A stretch of 64,000 nt of DNA, from assembly GCF_009649845.1 (NCBI RefSeq), contig NZ_WJIE01000006.1, forward strand, positions 682,001-746,000, written 5' to 3'. Positions 1 to 6,453 of this stretch are shown here, in pieces; position 1 is the stretch's first letter; every line of letters starts with the position of its first letter. This stretch comes from Polyangium spumosum (GTDB taxonomy: Bacteria > Myxococcota_A > Polyangia > Polyangiales > Polyangiaceae). A program made the position numbers and the translations under genes. The notes under the pieces were generated by a model. The model worked only from the letters and a program-made list of their open reading frames with translations, did no database searches and was not told where the DNA came from.

Positions 1-578
1 GCGAGCTCGCGCATCGGCACGGCGCGCTGGTCGTCGCGGACGAGATCTGGACCGGGCTCGGCCGTTCGGGCTCGATGGTGCGATCGACCGCGGTGGGCGC
101 TTCGGTCGACGTGCTCGTGTTCGGCAAGGGCCTCGGCGGAGGGCTGCCGATCGCGGCGTGTATCGCGCCGGACGAGGTCATGCAGGCGTGGGCGCGTGAG
201 GGCGAGGTCGTGCACACGTCCACGCACGCGGGGGCGCCGCTCGCTTGCGCGACGGCGATCGCCACGCTCGACTCGCTCAGGTTCCGGCAGCTCGTCACGA
301 AGGCGCGCGAGATCGGCGCGCGGACGAAGGAGTACCTCGCCGCGGTGCTCGCGGGCGCGCCGGGCGTCGTCGAGGTGCGCGGCGAGGGCTTGATGCTCGG
401 CGTCGCTTTCGAGAGCGGCGCGCTCGCCTTGCATACGATGCGCCGCATGCTCGAGGCCGGCTACGTGGTCATCACGGGCGGACAGAAGGGTGAGGTGATC
501 ACCTGGACGCCGCCGCTCACGATCGCCGAGGAGCAACTCACGGCGGCCGCGAACGCGATGAAGGCGGCGATCGGCTGA
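1..578 (+). CDS. Class III (PLP-dependent) aminotransferase, C-terminal part
   Basis: The window opens inside this gene; the reading frame runs from base 3 to the TGA at 576-578, about 191 residues. It shows the fold-type I landmarks of class III transaminases: the Asp-Glu cofactor motif (ADEIWTGLGRSG, where ornithine/GABA transaminases have DEVQTGFGR), then the PLP-lysine segment VFGKGLGGGLPIAA and the downstream THAGAPLACATA helix. It should move an amino group between an amine or amino acid and a carbonyl compound in the cytoplasm; the substrate cannot be read from this fragment. Next downstream is a LuxE-like/LuxC-like pair that could generate an aldehyde, a plausible amino acceptor, but a hairpin at 588-612 lies between them. 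The family is certain; the substrate is not known. Confidence 0.9.
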   Translation, partial: ELAHRHGALVVADEIWTGLGRSGSMVRSTAVGASVDVLVFGKGLGGGLPIAACIAPDEVMQAWAREGEVVHTSTHAGAPLACATAIATLDSLRFRQLVTKAREIGARTKEYLAAVLAGAPGVVEVRGEGLMLGVAFESGALALHTMRRMLEAGYVVITGGQKGEVITWTPPLTIAEEQLTAAANAMKAAIG

Positions 579-587
579 CCTGCACGA

Positions 588-612
588 CAGGGCCGCTCGC
601 TTGGCGACCCTG
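588..612. terminator. Hairpin between aminotransferase and LuxE-like gene
   Basis: A 9-base arm (588-596) pairs with 604-612 with one mismatch around a 7-base loop, starting nine bases after the aminotransferase stop. No T-run follows, so it may be a weak terminator or processing site. It bears on whether the aminotransferase is cotranscribed with the luxE/luxC-like pair. Confidence 0.35.
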
Positions 613-637
613 CCTCGCTCCTGCTAGGAATCGCCGC

Positions 638-1753
638 GTGACGGTGCGGCCTACGAGCGAAGCGCTGCATGAGCGCGTGCGTGCGTTCGTCCTGGGGACC
701 CTCTCCGGCGCGGAGACAGAGCCCTTCGACGACCTCGCGCTCGCGCTCGCGCGTTTCCAGGCCGCGCACGTGCCCGCCCTCGGTCGCCTCGTCCGCGCGC
801 GCGGGCTCGACCTCGCGAGCGCGCGTGACGCCTCCGTGATCCCCGCGCTGCCGTGTGACGTCTTCCGGCTCGCGCGTATCGCCGTGCACCCACCCGAGGA
901 GGACACGCTCGTGTTCCGGACGAGCGGCACGTCGCAGGGCAGGGAGGCGCGCGGGGAGCATCCGTTCCGCACCACGGCGACGTACGAGCTCGTCGCGCTT
1001 CGCTGGGGCGAGCGGATGCTCTGGCCCGATCAGGAAGACCTCGGCGTGCTCGTGCTCGCGCCGTCCGTCGAGGAGGTCTCCGACTCCTCGCTCGGCTTCA
1101 TGCTCGATCGGTTCGCCCGCGAGCTCGGAGGCCCCGCGAGCTTTCACGTGCGCGGCGGCGAGCTCGACATCGAGGGCCTCTCACGCGCCGCGGCCGAGGC
1201 GCGTGCGCGGGGGCGGAGCATGCTCGTGCTCGGCGCGTCGTTCGCCTTCGTGCACCTGCTCGACGGCGCGGGGGCGCGGGATTTGACGCTCCCGCCGGGC
1301 AGCCGCGTGATGCAGACCGGCGGCTTCAAGGGTCGATCGCGCGAGGTCGAGCCGGCCGAGCTCCGGCGCGCGATCGCCGCCACGTTTGGCCTCCCCGAGG
1401 CGCACGTCGTGGGCGAGTACGGCATGACCGAGCTCTCCAGCCAGCTCTACGAGGGCACGCTCGCGGCTGCGCTCGGCGTGCGCGCGCCGGCGCGGCACGG
1501 CGTGTACGTGTCGCCGCCCTGGATGCGCGTGACGGCCGTCGACGCCGCGACCCTCGCGCCGCTCCCGCCGGGCGAGACGGGCATCCTGCGGTTCGTCGAC
1601 CTCGCCAACGTCGACGCGTCCGTGGCGATCCAGACCTCGGACCTCGGGCGCGTGACGGCCGAGGGCGTCGAGCTCTTCGGCCGCGCCCCGGGGGCCACGC
1701 CGCGCGGGTGCTCGCTCGCGATCGACGACGTCCTCGCGCGTGGATCGTCATGA
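638..1753 (+). CDS. LuxE-like acyl-protein synthetase / acyl-adenylating enzyme
   Basis: A 371-residue protein of the LuxE acyl-protein synthetase family, within the ANL adenylating superfamily. LuxE proteins activate a fatty acid with ATP, hold it on a cysteine near the C-terminus, and pass it to the LuxC reductase. The phosphate-binding loop FRTSGTSQG is at about residues 97-105, and EYGMTELSSQ matches the A5-like motif of adenylating enzymes. A cysteine at residue 358 (RGCSLAIDD) falls where LuxE carries its acyl group. The GTG start at 638 follows a short leader. The stop overlaps the start of the LuxC-like gene (ATGA at 1750-1753), so the two are translationally coupled. No luxAB luciferase is present, so light production is not implied; an acyl reduction pathway is the better reading. 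Confidence 0.82.
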   Translation: MTVRPTSEALHERVRAFVLGTLSGAETEPFDDLALALARFQAAHVPALGRLVRARGLDLASARDASVIPALPCDVFRLARIAVHPPEEDTLVFRTSGTSQGREARGEHPFRTTATYELVALRWGERMLWPDQEDLGVLVLAPSVEEVSDSSLGFMLDRFARELGGPASFHVRGGELDIEGLSRAAAEARARGRSMLVLGASFAFVHLLDGAGARDLTLPPGSRVMQTGGFKGRSREVEPAELRRAIAATFGLPEAHVVGEYGMTELSSQLYEGTLAAALGVRAPARHGVYVSPPWMRVTAVDAATLAPLPPGETGILRFVDLANVDASVAIQTSDLGRVTAEGVELFGRAPGATPRGCSLAIDDVLARGSS

Positions 1754-2832
1754 GCGACGGCGCCGAGGCGAGGGCGCGTGTCCTTCGCGTGATCGCCGCG
1801 GGCAGGCGGGTCGAGGATCCGCGTGATCCTCTCGGCGTCGAGGCGCGCGCGCGTTTGCCCGAGACGACCGGGCTCCACCCGAAGGGCGTCGAGCTCGCGC
1901 TCGGCGCGCACCTCGAGACGTCTCCGACCGACGCCGAGATCGACGCGCTCCTCGCGCGCACGGGCGTCGCGCCTCGTTGCCACGTCGTCCTCTCGGCCAA
2001 CGTGTGCACGGCGCCGCTCCGCGCGCTCGCGCTCGCCGTCGCGACCTCCAGCGACGTCGTCGTGCGCCCCTCGCGCCGCGATCCCGTGGTGGCCGAGCTG
2101 CTCGTCCGCGCGCTCTCCGAGGACGAGTCGTTCGCTGCGACGAACCACGTCACCCTCACGAGCACGCTCGCGCCCTCGCCGGGCGACGAGCTCCACGTGT
2201 ACGGCGCCGACGCCACGATCGCGACCATCGCGCGGGGTTTGCCCGCGGGCGTCCTCGTCCGCGGACACGGCACCGGCTTCGGGATCGCCATCGTCGGCGC
2301 GGGCGCCTCTCTGCCCGAGGCCGCCGAGGCGATTACGCGTGACGTCGTGCCCTTCGATCAGCGCGGGTGTTTGTCCCCGCGCGTCGTCCTCGTCGCGGGC
2401 GGGCAGCGGCGCGCCGAGGCGTTCGTCGACGTGCTCGACCAGGTGCTCTCGTCGGCCGACGCCAGCGTCCCTCGTGGCCCCCTCGATCCCGCGCTCGCCG
2501 CGGAGATCACGATGTATGGCGCCTCCATGGAAGCCGTCGGCCTCTTCCTCGCGGGCCCCTCGCACGCCGTCGGCCTCGACCCGGATCCACGCGCGCTCGT
2601 CCTCCCGCCGGCTGCACGTGTCGTTCACGTCGTCGCGCTCGCGCCCGAGGACGTGCCGCGCCTCCTCGACCCGTGGGTCACGTACTTGACGGCTGTCGGC
2701 CTCGACGATGACGACGAAATCCTCGCGCGTGCCGTCCTCGAACGCGCACCCTTTGCGCGCCGCTCGCCGCTCGGTGCGATGCAGCGCCCTCCTCTCGATG
2801 GGCCCGTCGACTTGCGCCCGTCCCGCGCTTGA
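1750..2832 (+). CDS. LuxC-like acyl-CoA/acyl-protein reductase
   Basis: A 360-residue protein of the LuxC branch of the aldehyde dehydrogenase superfamily. These enzymes reduce an acyl thioester to an aldehyde with NADPH. The motif FDQRGCLSPR, at about residues 205-214, contains the cysteine that becomes acylated in LuxC. I chose the ATG at 1750 because it overlaps the upstream stop as ATGA; an earlier in-frame ATG at 1708 lies deep inside the luxE-like gene. With the LuxE-like partner this forms the two-protein core of a fatty acid reductase, and the aminotransferase just upstream could convert the aldehyde to an amine. The final product is inference only. Confidence 0.82.
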   Translation: MSDGAEARARVLRVIAAGRRVEDPRDPLGVEARARLPETTGLHPKGVELALGAHLETSPTDAEIDALLARTGVAPRCHVVLSANVCTAPLRALALAVATSSDVVVRPSRRDPVVAELLVRALSEDESFAATNHVTLTSTLAPSPGDELHVYGADATIATIARGLPAGVLVRGHGTGFGIAIVGAGASLPEAAEAITRDVVPFDQRGCLSPRVVLVAGGQRRAEAFVDVLDQVLSSADASVPRGPLDPALAAEITMYGASMEAVGLFLAGPSHAVGLDPDPRALVLPPAARVVHVVALAPEDVPRLLDPWVTYLTAVGLDDDDEILARAVLERAPFARRSPLGAMQRPPLDGPVDLRPSRA

Positions 2833-2859
2833 GAGGCTCCTCCCACGACCGCTTTCCAA

Positions 2860-2886
2860 GGCCGTACTGCCTGATATGGTACGGCC
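2860..2886. promoter_or_regulatory. Perfect inverted repeat with CTGATAT in the loop, just upstream of the GAF/EI-like gene
   Basis: The arms GGCCGTAC (2860-2867) and GTACGGCC (2879-2886) pair perfectly around an 11-base loop containing CTGATAT. The ATG of the next gene is only three bases beyond the right arm, with no ribosome binding site visible. TGATAT at 2872-2877 could be a -10 element of a leaderless transcript, or the arms an operator. A second perfect repeat with CTGATAT in its loop lies at 6363-6387. Confidence 0.45.
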
Positions 2887-2889
2887 CGA

Positions 2890-4311
2890 ATGGCGTCGCG
2901 TGCTCCTGACGAAGCGCTCCACCACGACACCACCGCGGTGCCGGTGGGCTCCTCTTTGCCCCCGCCGCCGGAGTCGACGAACCCGGTGCGCCGCGAGGCT
3001 CGCCTCGACCGCGTGCTCGACTTCGTTTCGTTTGTGGCCAAACCGATGCCGCTCTCGGTCCTCCTCGACGAGGCGCCCAAGCGCATCGCCGCCATCGTGC
3101 AGGGCGAGATCGTCTCGCTCTACCTGCTCGAAGGTGAGGGCGACGCGCTCGTCCTGCGCGGCAACGTCGGCTTCCCCGTCGGCGCGCGTGGCAACGTGCG
3201 CATGTCCGTCGGCGAGGGCCTCACCGGCACGGCCGTCGCGACCCGGCGGCCCGTCTCGGTCGTGAAGGCCCCCGGCGATCAGCGCTGGCGCGCGTTCCCC
3301 GGCATCGACGAGGATCGTTACCCCGTCTTCCTCGCCGTCCCCATCCTCGGCCATGACCGCGTGCTCGGCGCGATCGTCGTGCAGCGCGCGGGCGACAAGG
3401 CCTACCGTCCGAGCGACGTCCGCCTCCTCGTCGCGCTCACCGCGCCGATCGCCTCGGCGATCCGTCACGCCGAGGTGCTGCGCGAGCTACGCGACAAGAA
3501 GCTCCGGCGCACGGGTGGTGGCACGCGCAAGGTCACGCTGCCCGGCGTGCCGCTCGTCTCGGGTCGATCGCTCGGCGCTGTCGCGGCCTTGCGACGCCCG
3601 GCCACCTCACCGCAGCGCAAGGCCACGGCCGAGGACACGAAGCTCCTGCGCACGGCCTGGGCTTCGGCCGAGAAGGCGCTCTCGTCGCTCGTCGGCCGCG
3701 CGCGTACGCTCGGGCTCGCGCGCGAGGCCGCGTTCCTCTCCACGTACGAGCTCATGATCGGCGACCTGCGCCTCCGTCAGCGCGCCTTCGAGCTCGTCGC
3801 CGAGGGCCACGGCGTCGCGCAGGCGCTCGGCCTCGTCGCGCGCGAGGGTGTGCGCGCGGCGAACGGGATCGTCGGTGATCCCTTCATGCAGGAGCGCGCG
3901 CGGGACATGGAAGACCTCTGCGACGCGCTCGTCATGCTCGCGACGCCCGACGCGCGCGCCGAGCTGCCGACGAAGGCCGTGCTCATCGGCGACCGGCTCA
4001 CCGTCTTCGACCTCGTCGTCTCGGCGCGTACGCATCCCGTGGGCGTCGTGCTCAGCGAGCGCGCCTCGGATCCGCGCACGCCCGTGCTCTTGCGGCTGCT
4101 CGGCGTGCCGTCGATCACGCAGGTCGAGGGGCTCTTTCAGTGGGCGTCGCCCGGCGACGTGGCGCTGCTCGACGCCGATCACGGCTTCCTCGTGATCAAC
4201 CCTTCGCGCGCGGAGATGGCTTCGATCCGGGCCGAGCGGAAGAAGGGCAAGCACGCGCCGGATGTGTCCGACACGAACGAGGCCGAAGCGGACGGCGTCG
4301 AGGTGGAGTGA
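2890..4311 (+). CDS. GAF domain protein with degenerate PTS enzyme-I-like N-terminal region
   Basis: A 473-residue cytoplasmic protein. Residues about 38-200 form a GAF domain (start RLDRVLDFVSFVAKP; GEGLTGTAVATRRPV; FLAVPILGHDRVLGAIVVQ). Residues about 250-455 resemble the N-terminal phospho-carrier region of PtsP/enzyme I: a helical part with ERARDMEDLCDAL, then the mobile domain. Where active enzymes read TSHTAILAR with the phosphorylated histidine, this protein reads DPRTPVLLR, so the histidine is Arg396. The PEP-binding TIM barrel of PtsP is missing altogether. It should therefore neither accept nor bind PEP and is better read as a sensor or scaffold. The acidic/basic tail is probably disordered. 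It lies downstream of the inverted repeat at 2860-2886. The domain reading is firm; the signalling role is inferred. Confidence 0.78.
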   Translation: MASRAPDEALHHDTTAVPVGSSLPPPPESTNPVRREARLDRVLDFVSFVAKPMPLSVLLDEAPKRIAAIVQGEIVSLYLLEGEGDALVLRGNVGFPVGARGNVRMSVGEGLTGTAVATRRPVSVVKAPGDQRWRAFPGIDEDRYPVFLAVPILGHDRVLGAIVVQRAGDKAYRPSDVRLLVALTAPIASAIRHAEVLRELRDKKLRRTGGGTRKVTLPGVPLVSGRSLGAVAALRRPATSPQRKATAEDTKLLRTAWASAEKALSSLVGRARTLGLAREAAFLSTYELMIGDLRLRQRAFELVAEGHGVAQALGLVAREGVRAANGIVGDPFMQERARDMEDLCDALVMLATPDARAELPTKAVLIGDRLTVFDLVVSARTHPVGVVLSERASDPRTPVLLRLLGVPSITQVEGLFQWASPGDVALLDADHGFLVINPSRAEMASIRAERKKGKHAPDVSDTNEAEADGVEVE

Positions 4312-4321
4312 CGAGCACGTC

Positions 4322-4360
4322 CGTCCGATGCCGTGAGCGCGTGGGCTCACGGCACGGACG
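4322..4360. terminator. Long hairpin between convergent genes
   Basis: The arm 4322-4338 pairs with 4345-4360 over 16 base pairs with a single bulged A and a six-base loop. It lies between the end of the GAF/EI-like gene (4311) and the end of the opposing 42-aa gene (4367), so it could terminate both transcripts. There is no long U-tract. Confidence 0.6.
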
Positions 4361-4366
4361 TCGGCT

Positions 4367-4495
4367 TCACGAGGCCGGCTTCGGCGCGGGGGCCTGCTGC
4401 GCCTGCGCTTCGGCGGCCTTCTTTGCGCGCCAGCGGGCGAGCCTGCGCGTCTGGCGAACCTTCTCTTTGGCACGAACCTGCGGTTTCTGAGGCAT
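4367..4495 (-). CDS. Small basic protein, 42 aa
   Basis: The minus strand encodes 42 residues starting MPQKPQVRAKEKVRQTRR. The protein is rich in Lys and Arg (RRLARWRAKKAAEAQAQQ), followed by an Ala/Pro/Gln tail, and contains no cysteine. The composition resembles small ribosome-associated or nucleic-acid-binding proteins, but I do not recognise a named family. The stop is followed by the long hairpin at 4322-4360, as expected for a short monocistronic gene. The start region 4496-4553 is shared with the divergent BFD-domain gene. It could be spurious because it is short, but its sharply basic composition and the terminator at its end favour a real gene. Confidence 0.5.
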   Translation of the reverse strand: MPQKPQVRAKEKVRQTRRLARWRAKKAAEAQAQQAPAPKPAS

Positions 4496-4553
4496 GCCCC
4501 CCGTATAGCCGATCCCCCCGGGGGGGCGCTACAGTCCCGCGAGAGGTTCGTGC

Positions 4554-4871
4554 ATGAAAACCCTGGTTTGCCGCTGTGAGGACGTGACGTTGCACGAGCT
4601 CGAAGCCGCCTTCGAGCGCGGCTACCGCGACATCGAGTCGGTCAAGCGGTACACCGGCTTCGGCACTGGCTGGTGCCAGGGCAAGTGGTGCCTCGCGCTC
4701 TGCGCGCGCCTCGTCCACGAGCGCGGCGGCGACGTCGACAAGCCCATCACGCCGCGGCCGCCTTACCACCCCGTCTCGCTCTCCGTCCTCGCGGGCCTCG
4801 ACGACCTCGATCTGCCCGGCGGTGGTCCTCGCGAGGGCGAGGGGTACGGCCCTACGGGCTCGAAGGGTTGA
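4554..4871 (+). CDS. BFD-like [2Fe-2S]-binding domain protein
   Basis: A 105-residue protein whose first 55 residues match the BFD fold, which binds a [2Fe-2S] cluster through four cysteines. The ligands are Cys6, Cys8, Cys41 and Cys46 (CRC, then WCQGKWC), with the expected C-x-C and C-x4-C spacing. Such domains occur in bacterioferritin-associated ferredoxin and as small subunits or domains of amine and amino acid dehydrogenases such as the hydrogen cyanide synthase and opine dehydrogenase types. Here it stands alone with a Pro/Gly-rich tail and no oxidoreductase neighbour. Its 3' end overlaps the end of the convergent radical SAM gene by 20 bases. The cofactor is confidently called; the electron-transfer partner is unknown. 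Confidence 0.85.
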   Translation: MKTLVCRCEDVTLHELEAAFERGYRDIESVKRYTGFGTGWCQGKWCLALCARLVHERGGDVDKPITPRPPYHPVSLSVLAGLDDLDLPGGGPREGEGYGPTGSKG

Positions 4872-5766
4872 GCTCTTCGTCACGCGCGGGCACGGCGCGT
4901 ACCTCGCCTTCGCCGTATCGCTCCACGTAGTCGGGCCGCAGGCCCGGGCATGTATCGAAGAACCGGCAGCCCTCGCAGCCCGCGGGCTTCACGCCTCCCG
5001 TCAGGCGCGAGTTTTTCAGATCGAACACCTCGTCCGGCGTCACCACCCGCACGCGGTCCGCGCCCGGATGCCTGACGTGATCCTCGTACCCCGGCACGAA
5101 GCAACGCGGGACGTGGAGCGCGTGCACCTCGTAGCCACCTCGTCGCGCGGCCTCGAACGCCTCGCGTGCCTTCGCTGCCACGTCCGTGAGGCGCGGGAGC
5201 TGATGCACGTTCGCGCGGTTGTTGTCCGTGAGCGACACGAGCCACAGCCGGAATTGCCGGATCCCCTGCGCGTGCAGCGCTTCGACCCAGGCGCGCACCT
5301 CCCGGTACGTGTCCTCCTTCAGGATGAGATCCGCGATCGGATCGAGCCCACGCGCGACGAGGTTCTCGATCGCCTTTTGCCGCAGGATCGCCGTGCCTTC
5401 ACGTTGCACCGTCGCCTCGTACGCCGCGTCGTCCTTCGCGTGCATCGACACGTGGAACTGATCGACGCCCGCCGCGACGAGCAGCTCCAGGTACGGCAGG
5501 TGCGCGTACCGGAGGCCGTTCGACGCGACCTTCACGTGCTCGAACCCGCGCTTCTTCGCGTACCGCACGAGGGCGGGCAGGTCGCTTCGGATCGTCGGTT
5601 CGCCGCCCGTGAACGCCACGTCGCGAAAGCCGCTCGACGCGGCACGATCGATCTCGCGCGCCACCTCTGGCGTCGTGAGCGCGCGTCGCCGCATCACCTC
5701 GCTGATCGTGCAGTAGGTACACGCGAGGTTGCAGTCGTAGCCGAGGACCACGTCGAGCAGCGGCAC
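4852..5766 (-). CDS. Radical SAM protein with C-terminal cysteine cluster
   Basis: A 304-residue radical S-adenosylmethionine enzyme. The iron-sulfur motif C-x3-C-x2-C is at Cys12, Cys16 and Cys19 (CNLACTYC), and FTGGEPTIR is the SAM-binding glycine-rich motif. The C-terminal part carries more cysteines (CEGCRFFDTCPGLRP), consistent with an auxiliary cluster as in SPASM/twitch proteins, which often modify peptides or cofactors. No precursor peptide or cofactor-biosynthesis partner is visible nearby. The gene converges on and overlaps the BFD gene by 20 bases. The start at 5766 is divergent from the PPIase lipoprotein gene, leaving a 66-base intergenic region. The substrate cannot be predicted. 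Confidence 0.85.
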   Translation of the reverse strand: MPLLDVVLGYDCNLACTYCTISEVMRRRALTTPEVAREIDRAASSGFRDVAFTGGEPTIRSDLPALVRYAKKRGFEHVKVASNGLRYAHLPYLELLVAAGVDQFHVSMHAKDDAAYEATVQREGTAILRQKAIENLVARGLDPIADLILKEDTYREVRAWVEALHAQGIRQFRLWLVSLTDNNRANVHQLPRLTDVAAKAREAFEAARRGGYEVHALHVPRCFVPGYEDHVRHPGADRVRVVTPDEVFDLKNSRLTGGVKPAGCEGCRFFDTCPGLRPDYVERYGEGEVRAVPARDEELNPSSP

Positions 5767-5832
5767 GACTTCATCCTACTGCCAACGCTTGGCCCTTGCG
5801 CGCCCGCGGCCCCTGGTCCACGTTCCCGCCCC

Positions 5833-6339
5833 ATGGCAGCCCTCGCTGGCCGCGTTTCCGTTCTCCTCGCGCTCGCCTTCGTCTGTCCTGCGTGCACCTC
5901 GCTCGCGTCGGGGCCGGACTGGACGGGGGGCGGGCTCGAGACGCTCGGCCCTCAGCGGGCGGCCGAGCGCGAGGCCATCGAGGAGCGCGAGCGGCAGCGG
6001 ATCGCGCGCCTGCCGACCCGCATCGGCGCGCGCCACATCCTCGTCATGCACCAGCGCTCGCAGCAGCGCCCCGAGGACGTCAACCGCACGCGCGACGAGG
6101 CGAAGAAGAAGGCGCAGGACTGCCTGCGCGCCTTGCGCTCCGGCGCGGCGTGGGAGTCGGTCGTCGGCGAGTGCTCCGACGAGCCCGGGGCCGCCGAGCG
6201 CGGCGGCGATCTCGGCGCGTTCGAGCGCGGCGCCATGGTCAAGGCCTTCTCGGACGCCGCCTTCGAGCTCCAGGTCAAAGAGATCAGCGAGGTCGTCGAG
6301 ACCGCGTACGGCTTTCACATCATCCAGCGCACCGAGTAG
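5833..6339 (+). CDS. Parvulin-type peptidyl-prolyl isomerase, probable lipoprotein
   Basis: A 168-residue exported protein. The N-terminus has a charged start and a hydrophobic stretch ending in Cys21 (a non-ideal lipobox, CPAC). A Glu/Arg-rich helix follows, and then a rotamase domain: GARHILVMH at about 68-76, the GGDLGAFERGAMV core, AFELQVKEIS, and the terminal GFHIIQRTE. These match the parvulin/PpiC domain of PrsA and SurA, which helps exported proteins fold in the envelope by isomerising X-Pro bonds. The protein is short, with only the catalytic domain and a linker. The ATG at 5833 is the first codon that gives a signal sequence. Confidence 0.85.
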   Translation: MAALAGRVSVLLALAFVCPACTSLASGPDWTGGGLETLGPQRAAEREAIEERERQRIARLPTRIGARHILVMHQRSQQRPEDVNRTRDEAKKKAQDCLRALRSGAAWESVVGECSDEPGAAERGGDLGAFERGAMVKAFSDAAFELQVKEISEVVETAYGFHIIQRTE

Positions 6340-6362
6340 ACCGTCCCCTCGGCGCTTGGGAG

Positions 6363-6387
6363 GCCTCGAACCTGATATGTTCGAGGC
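6363..6387. promoter_or_regulatory. Perfect 9-bp inverted repeat with CTGATAT loop upstream of the giant signalling gene
   Basis: GCCTCGAAC (6363-6371) pairs perfectly with GTTCGAGGC (6379-6387) around the loop CTGATAT. An ATG follows immediately at 6388. The layout copies the element at 2860-2886: a perfect repeat, a loop with CTGATAT, and an ATG within three bases of the right arm. It may be an operator, a terminator for the PPIase gene, or a -10 region for a leaderless transcript. Confidence 0.45.
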
Positions 6388-6453
6388 ATGCAGGCGTGGA
6401 ACACCGAGGGGCACCTCCGACGCGAGAGGCAACGGAGGCACGATTCGGCATGA
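6388..6453 (+). CDS. Possible 21-aa leader peptide upstream of the pseudokinase gene
   Basis: A short frame (M-Q-A-W-N-T-E-G-H-L, then Arg-rich) starts directly after the inverted repeat and ends in TGA at 6451-6453, overlapping the ATG of the following gene as ATGA. The overlap would allow translational coupling. It may be fortuitous, since the next gene has its own GGAGG-like site within this frame. Confidence 0.3.
   Translation: MQAWNTEGHLRRERQRRHDSA

Noticed and set aside
1708-1749. Earlier ATG for the LuxC-like gene
   Set aside because: It would overlap the LuxE-like gene by 46 bases with no ribosome binding site, whereas 1750 gives the ATGA overlap typical of this window.
638-2832. 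Bioluminescence (lux) operon
   Set aside because: LuxE- and LuxC-like proteins are present but luxAB, luxD and regulators are absent.
4464-4480. Sigma-54 type promoter (TGGCAC...TGC) upstream of the BFD gene
   Set aside because: The GG-to-GC spacing is one base short and the site lies inside the minus-strand 42-aa gene; no activator gene is near.
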